Below are positions 1 through 8,144 of a DNA stretch of 64,000 bases, in pieces. Location: assembly GCA_964549765.1 (NCBI GenBank), contig CAZJWR010000007.1, positions 25,680 through 89,679 on the forward strand, written 5' to 3'. The notes beneath the pieces are model-generated. The model saw only the letters and a list, made by a program, of their open reading frames with translations. It ran no database searches and was not told where the DNA came from. A program made the translations under genes and the position numbers. The stretch is from CAZJWR01 sp964549765 (GTDB taxonomy: Bacteria > Zixibacteria > MSB-5A5 > GN15 > JAAZOE01). How positions within the stretch are numbered: the stretch's first letter is position 1; every line of letters begins with the position of its first letter.

Positions 1-675
1 CATGAACGCTCCGGGATCGCCTTCGTCGCCATTGCATATCACGTATCTCGGCTCCAGGTCTTCCCTCGCGCAGGTGGCCCACTTTCGGCCGGTCGGAAAT
101 CCGGCGCCGCCCCGACCACGCAGGCCGGAATCGGTCACTTCCTCGATCACATCCTGCGGTTTCATTTCCGAAAGGACTTTCGCCAGGCCGGCATAGCCGC
201 CGCGGGCGATATAGTCTTCGATTTCATCGGGGTCGATCTGACCGCAGTTGCGGAGGGAAATGCGAACCTGATTGGAGTAGAACGGTATCTTTTTATAATC
301 GGTTATTTTTTTGCCGGTCATCGGGTCGGTGAACAGGAGTTTCTCTATAACTTCATTGTTTTCGAGGGTCTTTTCGACAATCTGGGGGACATGCGCTTTC
401 TTGACTTTGGTGTAAAAAATCCCCTCCGGTTCGATAATCACCAGCGGGCCCATGGCGCAGAACCCGTGACATCCGGTTTTCTTGACAGCCTGAAGAGAAA
501 CGTCCTTGATCTGCTTGCCCTTGAGAACCTTTCTAAATTCCTCAAGGATCAGGTCGGATCCGCCCGCCAGGCATCCGGGACCGAGGCACACGAGCACTTT
601 CCGCTTCTGCTTGTCGAGTTTAAGGCGCGACTTCTTGTGCCATTCGGCAAGTTTTTCTATGGAATCTATTTTCAT
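1..675 (-). CDS. NuoF-like NADH dehydrogenase/oxidoreductase subunit (3' end outside window)
   Basis: The first 225 residues are visible; the C-terminus lies beyond the left edge. The N-terminal part is a thioredoxin-like 2Fe-2S domain with Cys30-x4-Cys35 and Cys69-x3-Cys73. It leads into the NuoF flavoprotein fold, with RGRGGAGFPTGRKW near residue 186 and CNGDEGDPGAF near 214, which bind FMN and NADH in this family. The fused N-terminal ferredoxin-like domain is typical of HndC/HoxF-type NuoF proteins in NAD-linked hydrogenases and bifurcating complexes rather than of E. coli complex I. The ATG lies one base after the stop of the NuoE-like gene, so the two are translationally linked. The partner (hydrogenase, formate dehydrogenase or other) would lie to the left and cannot be judged. 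Confidence 0.9.
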   Translation of the reverse strand, partial: MKIDSIEKLAEWHKKSRLKLDKQKRKVLVCLGPGCLAGGSDLILEEFRKVLKGKQIKDVSLQAVKKTGCHGFCAMGPLVIIEPEGIFYTKVKKAHVPQIVEKTLENNEVIEKLLFTDPMTGKKITDYKKIPFYSNQVRISLRNCGQIDPDEIEDYIARGGYAGLAKVLSEMKPQDVIEEVTDSGLRGRGGAGFPTGRKWATCAREDLEPRYVICNGDEGDPGAFM

Positions 676-676
676 G

Positions 677-1141
677 TCACTTTGCTTTCTTCACCAGTCC
701 GGCTGCCTGGTCACATCGGACATTGCCATGATACTTGGCGTTCACGATCATCACCGGCGCCATGGCGCAGGCTCCAACGCAGTTGACGACTTCAACGGTG
801 TATTTCAGATCGGGAGTGGTCTCCCCAGGTTTCAATCCCAGGTTCGATTCCAATTGATCCAGTATCAGGTCGGCTCCCTTGATATGGCAGGCCGTTCCCT
901 GGCAGACGCGGATGACCTTCTCACCTTTCGGCGTCAGGCTGAACGCGTTGTAAAACGTCGCCACGCCATAGACTTTGCTGAGCGGAACGCCGAGCGCGCC
1001 GGCCACTTCCGTCAACGCCTCGCGCGGCAGATACCGGAACTCCCGCTGGATGTCCTGCAACACTGTGATAAGTGATTCGGGATGACCCGCATTGCTGTCG
1101 ATGACTTTTTTGACTCTATCTATGTCCAGTTCCGGAGCCAT
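677..1141 (-). CDS. NuoE-like 2Fe-2S subunit (24 kDa family)
   Basis: A thioredoxin-like 2Fe-2S protein of about 154 residues. It has the NuoE cysteine pattern: CQGTAC (C-x4-C) in the centre and CVGAC (C-x3-C) near the C-terminus, after a helical N-terminal part with the family segment GVATFYNAFS. It would pass electrons between the NuoF-like flavoprotein and its partner. I chose the ATG at 1141 because AGAGGA sits six bases upstream. An earlier in-frame ATG at 1159 overlaps the preceding gene and lacks a good ribosome site. It lies between the oxidoreductase gamma subunit (10-base gap) and the NuoF-like gene. Confidence 0.9.
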   Translation of the reverse strand: MAPELDIDRVKKVIDSNAGHPESLITVLQDIQREFRYLPREALTEVAGALGVPLSKVYGVATFYNAFSLTPKGEKVIRVCQGTACHIKGADLILDQLESNLGLKPGETTPDLKYTVEVVNCVGACAMAPVMIVNAKYHGNVRCDQAAGLVKKAK

Positions 1142-1151
1142 ATCGATTCCT

Positions 1152-1703
1152 CTATGCATGTGCTTTCTGAATCAGCTTGCGCCCCTCTTCGAAGGCGCTG
1201 CGGTTGATGGAAAGCAATTCCTTCTTCTTTCCCATTTTTTCAAGGAGCATTTTGTTGAGCGTATCGAATGAAACCACGTTAGTGGCCTCGACGTAGGCGG
1301 CCAACATGACCATATTGGCGGCCTTGGCGTTGCCCACGGTCATGGCGATGTCGTTGGCCGGGATGAGAATTTCAGTGATGTCATCCCGATTGGAGGTGAC
1401 GTCGATCAGCGAGCTGTTGATGAGCAGTAACCCGCCGGGGCGAACCATCGCGCCGAATTTGTCGAGCGACGGACGGTTGAAAACACAGGCCGCGCCGGGA
1501 TTGTTGATAATCGGCGAGCCGATACGGATGAAAGAAATGACCACCGTGCAATTGGCCGTGCCGCCGCGCATTTCCGGACCGTACGAGGGAATCCAGGCCA
1601 CCTTTTTGCCTTCATCCATCGCGGTATAGGCCAGAAGCTGTCCGGCGGTCATGACGCCCTGTCCGCCGAATCCGGCGAAGACGACTTCGATCTGTTCCGC
1701 CAT
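1152..1703 (-). CDS. 2-oxoacid:ferredoxin oxidoreductase gamma subunit
   Basis: This 183-residue protein has the PorG/KorC/VorC-type gamma domain. It begins with the glycine-rich FAGFGGQGVMTAGQ and continues with YGPEMRGGTANCTVV, both hallmarks of the family. The gamma subunit helps build the CoA-binding region of enzymes that oxidise 2-oxoacids to acyl-CoA with ferredoxin as acceptor. The gene follows the beta subunit by two bases and belongs to a complete ferredoxin-alpha-beta-gamma set. The exact substrate (2-oxoglutarate or branched-chain 2-oxoacid) is not visible in this subunit. Confidence 0.93.
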   Translation of the reverse strand: MAEQIEVVFAGFGGQGVMTAGQLLAYTAMDEGKKVAWIPSYGPEMRGGTANCTVVISFIRIGSPIINNPGAACVFNRPSLDKFGAMVRPGGLLLINSSLIDVTSNRDDITEILIPANDIAMTVGNAKAANMVMLAAYVEATNVVSFDTLNKMLLEKMGKKKELLSINRSAFEEGRKLIQKAHA

Positions 1704-1705
1704 GC

Positions 1706-2467
1706 TTATGTTTCCTCCCGCTCAGGATCCTTGTATATGCCCAGCGGATAGTACGGCTGCATATCCGAAGTCACCCATTTAGTGGCGTCGAACGGATTCA
1801 TCCCCCAGTTGGTGGGACAGGTCGATAGCACCTCGACGAGCGAAAAACATTTATGCTCTTTCTGCAGGCGGAAGGCCTTTTTGATGACTTTCTTGGCGTT
1901 GATGGCGTGCATCGGCGTGTGCACGGCGACGCGGGCGATGAAAGCCGGAGTCCTCAGGCTGGAGAGAAGCTCCGCCATCCGGATGGGATATCCGAACTGC
2001 TCCACGTCGCGGCCCGCCGGGGTCGTCGTTGTTTTCTGGCCGGGCATGGTGGTCGGGGCCATTTGTCCGCCGGTCATGCCGTAGATGGCGTTGTTGACGA
2101 AAATGGTCGTGAATTTTTCGCCGCGGTTGGCGGCATGCACGATTTCGCCCATGCCGATCGAAGCCAGATCGCCGTCACCCTGATAGGTAAACACGATCAT
2201 GTCGGGCCGGCACCGTTTGAAGCCGGTAGCGAGCGCCGGGGCGCGGCCGTGCGCCGCCTCCATGAAATCGACGTTGAAATAATTATAGGCGAGAACGGAA
2301 CAGCCGACCGGCGCCACCCCCACGGTCCGCTCGCGGACGCCGAGCTCATCGAGCGATTCGGCCACCAGACGGTGGATAACACCGTGCGTGCAGCCCGGAC
2401 AATAATGAGTAATTACCTCCTGCAGCGCCTCGGGCCGTTTAAATATCGTTGTTGCTTCCGTTGACAT
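1706..2467 (-). CDS. 2-oxoacid:ferredoxin oxidoreductase beta subunit (TPP-binding)
   Basis: This 253-residue thiamine-pyrophosphate subunit has HYCPGCTHG near the N-terminus, the TPP/Mg motif beginning GDGDLASIGMGE, and the segment NNAIYGMTGGQMAPTT typical of KorB/VorA proteins. With the alpha subunit it forms the site that decarboxylates a 2-oxoacid and passes electrons to iron-sulphur centres. The order ferredoxin-alpha-beta-gamma, with gaps of 2 to 25 bases, indicates one transcript. The sequence fits the 2-oxoglutarate/2-oxoisovalerate branch better than pyruvate oxidoreductase, which usually differs in domain arrangement. Confidence 0.95.
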   Translation of the reverse strand: MSTEATTIFKRPEALQEVITHYCPGCTHGVIHRLVAESLDELGVRERTVGVAPVGCSVLAYNYFNVDFMEAAHGRAPALATGFKRCRPDMIVFTYQGDGDLASIGMGEIVHAANRGEKFTTIFVNNAIYGMTGGQMAPTTMPGQKTTTTPAGRDVEQFGYPIRMAELLSSLRTPAFIARVAVHTPMHAINAKKVIKKAFRLQKEHKCFSLVEVLSTCPTNWGMNPFDATKWVTSDMQPYYPLGIYKDPEREET

Positions 2468-2491
2468 GATATCCTCGATGACCTGCGAAGA

Positions 2492-3565
2492 TCATTTCTT
2501 TATGTTCAGCATTTCGCGAATCTTGTCTTTTATCTCGTTCGGGGTCGGCACAATTCCCCCGGTGCGGCCGTAAAACTCGACCGGCTTGATTCCCTTCGTA
2601 AACCGTTCGACGTCCTCGATCATCTGACCGACGCTCATTTCGACGTCAAGCAGCGCTTCGATATTGGGCTTGGCCGCTTCGGCGTATAGTTCCTTCCCGG
2701 GATAAGGAAACAGCGTGATCGGGCGCAGTAGCCCGACGCTTATGCCTTCGGTTTCCAGCTCATCGATGGCAGTCTGACAGATGCGGGCCATGGTGCCATA
2801 GGCCACCATCAGGACCCGATTCTTGTCGGAAACTTTGTACAGTTCGTGCCGGACCTCATCCTCGCGCATCTTCTTGTACTTTTCGGCAAGGGCCAGGCTG
2901 TTCTCTTCGAGCTTCTCCGGGTCAAGAAACAGCGACCTGACAATCCGGGGTTTCCTGCCCTTGGCGCCGGTGAGCGCCCAATCGCTGCCTTCCGGCGAAA
3001 CAGGTTCGCTGTATTTTTCGGGGAATTCGACGGCTTCCATCATCTGCCCAATCATGCCGTCGCCGATCATCATGACCGGATTGCGGTATTTCTCGGCCAG
3101 ATCGAAAGCCAGGATCATCAAGTCGACCGCCTCCTGAACCGTGGACGGCGCCAGCACCATCAGGTGATAATCGCCGTGACCGCCGGTCTTGACCGATTGA
3201 AAATAATCGGCCTGGGAAGGCAGGATACCGCCCAACCCCGGTCCGCCCCGCATGATATTGACCAGGACGACCGGGAGATGGGCTCCCGCCATGTAGGACA
3301 GCGCTTCCTGCATCAGGCTGATGCCCGGGCTGGATGAGGTTGTGAAAACGCGCTTGCCGGTCGAAGCGGCGCCGAACAGCATATTGCCGACGGCGACCTC
3401 CGATTCGGCCTGCACAAAGACGCCGCCGACTTCGGGGAAACGCCAGCTCAGGTATTCGGCGACCTCACTCTGGGGAGTGATCGGATAGGCGAAATAATTG
3501 CGACATCCGGCGGCAATGGCCGCCTCAGCAATCGCTTCGTTTCCTTTCATCAATTTCTTGGCCAT
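2492..3565 (-). CDS. vorB: 2-oxoacid:ferredoxin oxidoreductase alpha subunit (VorB/KorA type)
   Basis: The 357-residue alpha subunit starts with KLMKGNEAIAEAAIAAGC and YPITPQSEVAEYL, the pyrimidine-binding domain signature of VorB/KorA proteins. It also contains SSSPGISLMQEALSYMAGA, seen in nearly all members. It pairs with the TPP beta subunit at 1706-2467. The sequence most resembles proteins annotated as 3-methyl-2-oxobutanoate:ferredoxin oxidoreductase subunit VorB, but substrate assignment within VorB/KorA is unreliable from sequence, so 2-oxoglutarate remains possible. The neighbouring NuoE/F-like genes suggest that reduced ferredoxin or the enzyme itself may couple to NAD. Confidence 0.93.
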   Translation of the reverse strand: MAKKLMKGNEAIAEAAIAAGCRNYFAYPITPQSEVAEYLSWRFPEVGGVFVQAESEVAVGNMLFGAASTGKRVFTTSSSPGISLMQEALSYMAGAHLPVVLVNIMRGGPGLGGILPSQADYFQSVKTGGHGDYHLMVLAPSTVQEAVDLMILAFDLAEKYRNPVMMIGDGMIGQMMEAVEFPEKYSEPVSPEGSDWALTGAKGRKPRIVRSLFLDPEKLEENSLALAEKYKKMREDEVRHELYKVSDKNRVLMVAYGTMARICQTAIDELETEGISVGLLRPITLFPYPGKELYAEAAKPNIEALLDVEMSVGQMIEDVERFTKGIKPVEFYGRTGGIVPTPNEIKDKIREMLNIKK

Positions 3566-3579
3566 AATCTACATCCCCG

Positions 3580-3813
3580 TTAATATTCGAAAAGCAAGAA
3601 TTGCGTCCCGTGCGTGTGGACCTCGATAGCAACATCCGGGCATATGATGGCGCAAATCCTGCATCCGATGCATTTGGTCGGTTCATGGACCTTGGCGAAG
3701 AAATATCCCTTAAGATTGATCTCTTTCGACATCGAGATAATCTGCATCGGGCAAGCCTTGACGCACAGTTCGCAACCTTTGCAAAAATTCTTGTCTATGT
3801 TTATTCCGGGCAT
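3580..3813 (-). CDS. 2x[4Fe-4S] ferredoxin subunit (delta) of 2-oxoacid oxidoreductase
   Basis: This 77-residue ferredoxin has two CxxCxxCxxxCP clusters: CKGCELCVKACP near residue 12 and CIGCRICAIICP near residue 48. It is the size of the delta subunit (KorD/VorD) of four-subunit oxidoreductases and sits 14 bases upstream of the alpha subunit. It is the probable electron exit of the enzyme. Confidence 0.94.
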   Translation of the reverse strand: MPGINIDKNFCKGCELCVKACPMQIISMSKEINLKGYFFAKVHEPTKCIGCRICAIICPDVAIEVHTHGTQFLLFEY

Positions 3814-3823
3814 ATCATATCCT

Positions 3824-4660
3824 CTATTTCCGGGATTGAGTATCCTCCGGGTTGGTTTCTTTTCTTTCCCACGGCTTGAGCATGGAGCGGGTCAGCGGCA
3901 GGATGGGACATTCGAAAATCCGGGTATCCATCTGCTCCAGCACCCGCCTCTTGGCGGAGAGGAATACCAGCGGCAGACCGGTTTCGCGGCTGACTTCGCG
4001 GCTCAATCGATATCCCTCCAGCAATACCTCTTCGTCGGTATCGTCGATCATGTGGCTGTTGGCGATCAGACCGGTGAATTTGAGTTTGGCCGTCATTTCG
4101 ATCCGGGCCATGGTCTTGATGGACACCGCCGCATCCGACGTGGCCGGACGGCGGCTGTTGAGAACCATCCACATTTCGTAATCGTCCGGGTCGAAAGCAT
4201 CGGCCATCGAACCCAGCGCCCGCGTTCCCTGGGCATCGCCGCCGACGTCGAGAACGACTTTGGCGTCGCCTTCTTCGATTGTCCCTCGTACTTCCGGAAG
4301 CAGGATCGGCAGATCGGCGTAATAATGCCCGCCTCGCGGCACGATGACTTTGACGCCCAGTTCCTCCATTTCCGCTATCGCTTCGCGGGAACGAAAGTAC
4401 GGATTTACCAAATCGAGATCGACGATAGCCGGGGAAGTTTTTTCAATCGATGCCAGGTATTTGACGAAGTTCACGGCGATCTCCGTTTTGCCGCTGCCGA
4501 ACCCGCCAACGATTACGATAACGCGTTTGGAAACGGATGGATAATGTAAGTATGCGGCGTCTGCCATGTTTGTCAAATCCACTCTCGTCGATGCCATCAA
4601 CATTTCAAAACCGCCTGCGTCTGCGACGAAGCCGTTATCCGCGATTGTCGGGATCGTCAT
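3824..4660 (-). CDS. P-loop ATPase of unknown role next to 2-oxoacid oxidoreductase
   Basis: About 278 residues, with a Walker A motif VGGFGSGKTE followed by VDLDLVNPYFRSREA and a switch-like VVLDVGGDAQGTRALG. The layout resembles MinD/CooC/ArsA-type nucleotide-binding proteins, but the sequence is not one I can name. It is the first gene of the transcript, ten bases before the ferredoxin subunit, so a role in assembly, cofactor insertion or regulation of the oxidoreductase is plausible by context only. The start is uncertain. GTG 4663/ATG 4660 have weak ribosome sites, and the conserved part begins near ATG 4567 (MADAAYLHYPSVSKR), so the first 31 residues may not be real. Confidence 0.8.
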   Translation of the reverse strand: MTIPTIADNGFVADAGGFEMLMASTRVDLTNMADAAYLHYPSVSKRVIVIVGGFGSGKTEIAVNFVKYLASIEKTSPAIVDLDLVNPYFRSREAIAEMEELGVKVIVPRGGHYYADLPILLPEVRGTIEEGDAKVVLDVGGDAQGTRALGSMADAFDPDDYEMWMVLNSRRPATSDAAVSIKTMARIEMTAKLKFTGLIANSHMIDDTDEEVLLEGYRLSREVSRETGLPLVFLSAKRRVLEQMDTRIFECPILPLTRSMLKPWERKETNPEDTQSRK

Positions 4661-4990
4661 CACCGGAGCTTACCCAATATCTGCCAAACGGTTGCCAAAG
4701 TCAAGGCTGTGTTGTGAAATTAATCACTAATAATGGCCTTTCCCATCGCCTATCCGCAATCTGCACCCGTGCCTTACCGGATAAATTTCAGTCTCCCATC
4801 TAATTATTATACATTGCAATAACAATATAGCTTAAACCGGCGGTTTATAAAATATCAAATTTGTATTCTTTTCCCAAAGTCCCAACGGGGAATGCATTTT
4901 AAGGCATTCGGGGCCCCAAAACAAACATGCCTTTCCCGTGATATGCATTTAAGGATACTCGATAAAACGGCTAAAACAGGTGGGTTCGGG
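4661..4990. other. Intergenic region ahead of the oxidoreductase operon
   Basis: About 330 bases without a credible gene, noticeably AT-richer than its surroundings. It lies downstream of the deacetylase and upstream of the minus-strand oxidoreductase operon. It holds a perfect TATAAT on the minus strand (4806-4811) without a convincing -35 partner. It also holds a GAATGC/GCATTC inverted repeat around 4890-4915 next to GGGGCCCC, which could end the deacetylase transcript but has no U-run. Confidence 0.5.
4806..4811 (-). promoter_or_regulatory. Candidate -10 box for the ATPase/2-oxoacid oxidoreductase operon
   Basis: The minus strand reads TATAAT in an AT-rich stretch about 150 bases upstream of the first gene of the operon. 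No TTGACA-like hexamer lies 16-18 bases upstream (the best is TAAGCT), so this is weak evidence from one box only. Confidence 0.25.
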
Positions 4991-5899
4991 TCAGCGCTCC
5001 TCGGCCGGGAGCAAATCGGGATCGGTCTTCTCCAAGCGTTCCAGGTATGAAAAACCCTGCGGTCCGGCGTAGGATTCCGGTATCGAGTAAACCGGGTCGG
5101 CGAGAGCCTCGTCCAGAGAAATGAACTTGTACCCCTCCGCCGACAATTCCCCCAGGAGATCGCTCAAGTATGCGCCGTTGATCCGGTTGGCGTGCAACAG
5201 CAGAATCTGTTTGATTTTTCGCCCCAGCAGGTCGTCGGCGAGTTTTTCCGATTCGTGCAGGCGTTCCATGATATGATCGATGTATTCGTTTCCCAACCGG
5301 ATATACTCGATAGAATCGGCCGACTGGTAGATTTTCTCATATTGCAGGTTATAGGCGAAGTCGTCAGTGTCGACCGACACGTGCGCCACCGCGTACCCTT
5401 CCTTTTCCAAATAATCCGCGACCGTCTTTTTGGCCTGATAGGTGTTGCCGTAGTGCAGAAATGGGTACCGGAAATATCGTCCGGTCTGTCCGACCTCGGC
5501 CAGAACATCCTCAATGGCCGCCTGCCCCTTCTTGATATCCTGTATGTACAGACCGGCCGGCACTTCGTTGAGATCGGTGTGAGAATATGTGTGATTGCCG
5601 AGAACATGCCCGCCTTCCAGCCATGATCGCAGAAGGTCGAAGTCGCCTTCGATGTTGTCGCCGATAACGAACCCGGCCGCATGGACATCGAATTCATCGA
5701 GGGCAGAAAGAATCTGATCAGTAATCGCCCGGCGCTCATCGCGATCCTGAACGCGCACCATTGGCAGGTCGTCGAAGGTAATACATATTTTCCCACTGCT
5801 CCTGGAGGCGGCCTCCGCCGATGACATTGTGTATTTGAGACCCGGCGTTAGAATCAGCCCCAGAAGGCACACCAAGACACACAAAGGGTATCGTTTCAT
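4991..5899 (-). CDS. Secreted polysaccharide deacetylase (NodB domain)
   Basis: About 302 residues. The N-terminus (KRYPLCVLVCLLGLILTPG) is a signal peptide or anchor. It is followed by the carbohydrate-esterase-4 core: TFDDLP (catalytic/metal Asp pair), GNHTYSHTD (metal His residues) and FRYPFLHYG. The family removes N- or O-acetyl groups from chitin, peptidoglycan or other polysaccharides at the cell surface. I chose ATG 5899 because it gives a proper signal sequence. An in-frame TTG at 5935 would add twelve polar residues ahead of it; GAGGAA lies 15 bases upstream of the ATG. It is a single gene, divergent from the hydrolase at 6061. Confidence 0.88.
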   Translation of the reverse strand: MKRYPLCVLVCLLGLILTPGLKYTMSSAEAASRSSGKICITFDDLPMVRVQDRDERRAITDQILSALDEFDVHAAGFVIGDNIEGDFDLLRSWLEGGHVLGNHTYSHTDLNEVPAGLYIQDIKKGQAAIEDVLAEVGQTGRYFRYPFLHYGNTYQAKKTVADYLEKEGYAVAHVSVDTDDFAYNLQYEKIYQSADSIEYIRLGNEYIDHIMERLHESEKLADDLLGRKIKQILLLHANRINGAYLSDLLGELSAEGYKFISLDEALADPVYSIPESYAGPQGFSYLERLEKTDPDLLPAEER

Positions 5900-5979
5900 A
5901 TACGGAACGGTAATTTCCTCAACGCTTGCGGTCAATTAAAAACATTTAGGACATATTGATTATCCAGCCTCCGCCCGGG

Positions 5980-6008
5980 TTGACTTTTGGTCGCCCGACC
6001 TCTATTTT
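5980..6008 (+). promoter_or_regulatory. Sigma70-like promoter of the alpha/beta hydrolase gene
   Basis: TTGACT (5980-5985), a 17-base spacer and TATTTT (6003-6008) lie about 50 bases before the plus-strand ATG at 6061. The same TTGAC(A/T)/TATTTT form precedes pyrR. Confidence 0.5.
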
Positions 6009-6060
6009 AAGAAATCGCACCGATCGGCAAAGTCCGTGCGGTCGGCGGTGGTGAAACATC

Positions 6061-6915
6061 ATGAATCCTGTTTCGTGGAATCGCATAGGGAAAAATGTAC
6101 GTCGTATGATCTGGATTGTTCTTGCAGCCGTTGCCGTGTTCTACATCCTGGTATGCGTCGTCATGTATGTCGCCCAGCCACGGATGATCTATTTCCCATC
6201 GCCGACTCTGGCCGTAACGCCCAGCGACGCATCCCTCCCCTATGAAAATGTTTCCCTGACCTGCGAGGACGGAACACGCATACATGGATGGTTTATTCCG
6301 GCCGACTCGGCCCGGGCAACGATAATTTTTTGTCATGGCAACGGCGGGAATATTTCTCATCGGCTGGAATCTATCGATCAATTCCATCGCCTCGGATTGT
6401 CGGTGTTTATTTTCGATTATCATGGCTATGGCGGTAGCGAAGGTAGACCGGGCGAGAGGGAAACGTATCAGGACGCCGAGGCCGCCTGGAGATATTTGAC
6501 GCAGACTAAAGGAATGCCGCCGGACTCGATCATCATTTTCGGTCGCTCTCTCGGGGGGGCGGTGGCGGTTTGGCTGGCGAGTCAGCATCAGCCGAAGGCG
6601 CTGGTAGTCGAATCGTCATTCACCTCCATCGCCGATGTCGCCGCGCATTATTATCCATTCCTCCCCGTGAAGCTGTTGGCCCGCATCGATTATAATTCGC
6701 AAAAACTCATCGGGCAGATCAAAGTCCCCATTTTGATTATCCACAGTCCCGACGACGATATCATCCCCTTCAAGCTCGGCAGGAAGCTGTTTGAGCAGGC
6801 CCATGAGCCAAAGCAATTCCGGCAAATTCACGGGGGGCATAACGCTGGGTATCTTGACTCGGACGAAGTGTACATAAAGGGATGGCGCGAGTTTCTGGCG
6901 CGGATCGAATCATGA
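6061..6915 (+). CDS. Membrane-anchored alpha/beta hydrolase (Bem46/ABHD17-like)
   Basis: This 284-residue protein has one N-terminal transmembrane helix (about residues 17-38) and then an alpha/beta hydrolase domain. HGNGG forms the oxyanion region and GRSLGG carries the nucleophilic Ser. PDDDIIPF holds the likely acidic residue, and HGGHNAGY the catalytic His. The fold and motif order match the Bem46/YfhR group of serine hydrolases; the substrate is unknown. A GGTGG ribosome site precedes the ATG. It is one of few plus-strand genes and stands alone, convergent with the unknown gene at 7169. Confidence 0.88.
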   Translation: MNPVSWNRIGKNVRRMIWIVLAAVAVFYILVCVVMYVAQPRMIYFPSPTLAVTPSDASLPYENVSLTCEDGTRIHGWFIPADSARATIIFCHGNGGNISHRLESIDQFHRLGLSVFIFDYHGYGGSEGRPGERETYQDAEAAWRYLTQTKGMPPDSIIIFGRSLGGAVAVWLASQHQPKALVVESSFTSIADVAAHYYPFLPVKLLARIDYNSQKLIGQIKVPILIIHSPDDDIIPFKLGRKLFEQAHEPKQFRQIHGGHNAGYLDSDEVYIKGWREFLARIES

Positions 6916-7168
6916 ACAGCGAGCGATCGGATCATCCGTCGGCGTGGTCGCCCGACCTCGCCCTGATTTTCCAATAAAAAAGAGCCAGCCCCAATCCGGT
7001 TCCGGTCACGATTCAACATGACCTGTGACCAAAATCGTCTGACCGTGGCGCTGACTCTATTGACACTATCGGCACCCGTCGGCGGTATCTCCAGCAGCAA
7101 GTAATATCGGAGCGTAAAATATCCCGATTAATCTATATTCGGCCGTCGGAAACCATCATCCCCCCTGC

Positions 7169-7726
7169 TTAACATTCATACAATCGGGCGTTATAGAAAA
7201 ACAAATACAGCCCGGCTCCGCCGATCCGGTCGAACAAAGCAGGATCGATATCCTGCAGGTACGAAACCGGCCGCCGCAGCCATTCGGCGGTCGGCGTCAC
7301 CCGGCCCAGTTCCCAATCGAGAAGAGCAGCGCCGCCAGGGGCGTTGATTCGAAGCTGCATGGGAATGTTCTGATTTGAAACGAGTATACCGGTGTCGGTA
7401 TGGACGCTCCAATCGAATCTCAGGATGGTGGCGCAGCGGTTGCCGGCGTTGTGATCGTCAGCCTTGACGATGGTGAAACGGATATTTTCCAGCGAAAACA
7501 AAAGTTGACCGCCTTCGCTGTAAAATTGCCAAGGATCTTTTTTGAATCGCCAGCCTCGAGATTGCACGCGGGCGTTGGCCGGCAGGTTCAGACTCTCGGT
7601 GATGGCGCTGTCGAGCGTTGATTCGATGCCGTCCGGATTGCCCGACGTCTCATTGAGATATTTTTCGAGATCGCTCAGGCTCCCTTCGGACGAACCGGCG
7701 ATGCCGAATCGTCGTCCTTGTTCCAT
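7169..7726 (-). CDS. Hypothetical protein, 185 aa
   Basis: I do not recognise this family. The protein is soluble-looking, with no signal peptide, membrane segment or cysteine motif. An acidic/helical first 60 residues precede a more hydrophobic beta-rich remainder. It is supported as a gene by a very strong ribosome site (GGAGGAGGAG, five bases before ATG). It stands alone between a convergent hydrolase and the tRNA/secG operon, with two hairpins upstream. Confidence 0.7.
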   Translation of the reverse strand: MEQGRRFGIAGSSEGSLSDLEKYLNETSGNPDGIESTLDSAITESLNLPANARVQSRGWRFKKDPWQFYSEGGQLLFSLENIRFTIVKADDHNAGNRCATILRFDWSVHTDTGILVSNQNIPMQLRINAPGGAALLDWELGRVTPTAEWLRRPVSYLQDIDPALFDRIGGAGLYLFFYNARLYEC

Positions 7727-7792
7727 GAAAACTCCTCCTCCGGACGGTCCCCCATGCGCCGCCGGTCTTTATCGTTCCCCTTCGGACACACT

Positions 7793-7851
7793 CCACCGCC
7801 TCCCCAGGCGGTGGAAATACCATATATATTTCTTATCGGCCCAGCCCGATA
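7793..7851. repeat. Two consecutive perfect hairpins upstream of the 185-aa gene
   Basis: CCACCGCCT (7793-7801) pairs with AGGCGGTGG (7806-7814) across a 4-base loop. Then TATCGG (7834-7839) pairs with CCGATA (7846-7851) across a 6-base loop. Neither is followed by a U-run on either strand. They fall 70-125 bases upstream of the strong ribosome site at 7726 and may form a structured leader, or the residue of a small palindromic repeat. Confidence 0.45.
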
Positions 7852-8004
7852 GGAAATCACACCCGATATCAAAGTGCGTATCCCGTGATCCGGCGTCAAA
7901 TAAAACTTTCCTGCGGCGCCGGGAATGTATCAACTGTCTTGACGATTCTCTGACCGGCAGATTCGAATCGATACATGGAGTTTATGCTCGGGAGTAAATG
8001 AACT

Positions 8005-8037
8005 AAACCCTCCGGTCCGTTTCGAGCCGGAGGGTTT
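8005..8037 (-). terminator. Intrinsic terminator after secG/tRNA-Leu
   Basis: An 11-bp perfect stem (AAACCCTCCGG/CCGGAGGGTTT) with an 11-base loop begins about ten bases beyond the tRNA 3' end on the minus strand. The U-rich tail is better on the plus strand (TTTTATATTTTT) than on the minus strand, so it may act in both directions. Confidence 0.7.
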
Positions 8038-8047
8038 TATATTTTTA

Positions 8048-8131
8048 TGCGGAAGGCGGGACTTGAACCCGCATAGGCAATTGCCCGCCACCCCCTCAAG
8101 ATGGTGTGTCTACCAGTTCCACCACTTCCGC
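8048..8131 (-). tRNA. tRNA-Leu (anticodon GAG)
   Basis: An 84-base tRNA with acceptor stem GCGGAAG/CTTCCGC and discriminator A. The D-loop is of leucine type (GGTGGAACTGGTAGACA). The anticodon arm is CCATC-TTGAGGG-GGTGG with GAG at the tip, followed by a long variable arm (GGCGGGCAATTGCC) and a T-arm GCGGGTTCAAGTCCCGC. CCA is not encoded. It starts only 13 bases after secG and must be co-transcribed with it. The same secG-tRNA-Leu(GAG) arrangement is known in E. coli (secG-leuU). Confidence 0.97.
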
Positions 8132-8144
8132 AATGATATTCGGT

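Noticed and set aside
6007..6588. 193-codon minus-strand frame opposite the alpha/beta hydrolase
   Set aside because: Antisense to a hydrolase with an intact catalytic motif set; no ribosome site and no recognisable protein features.
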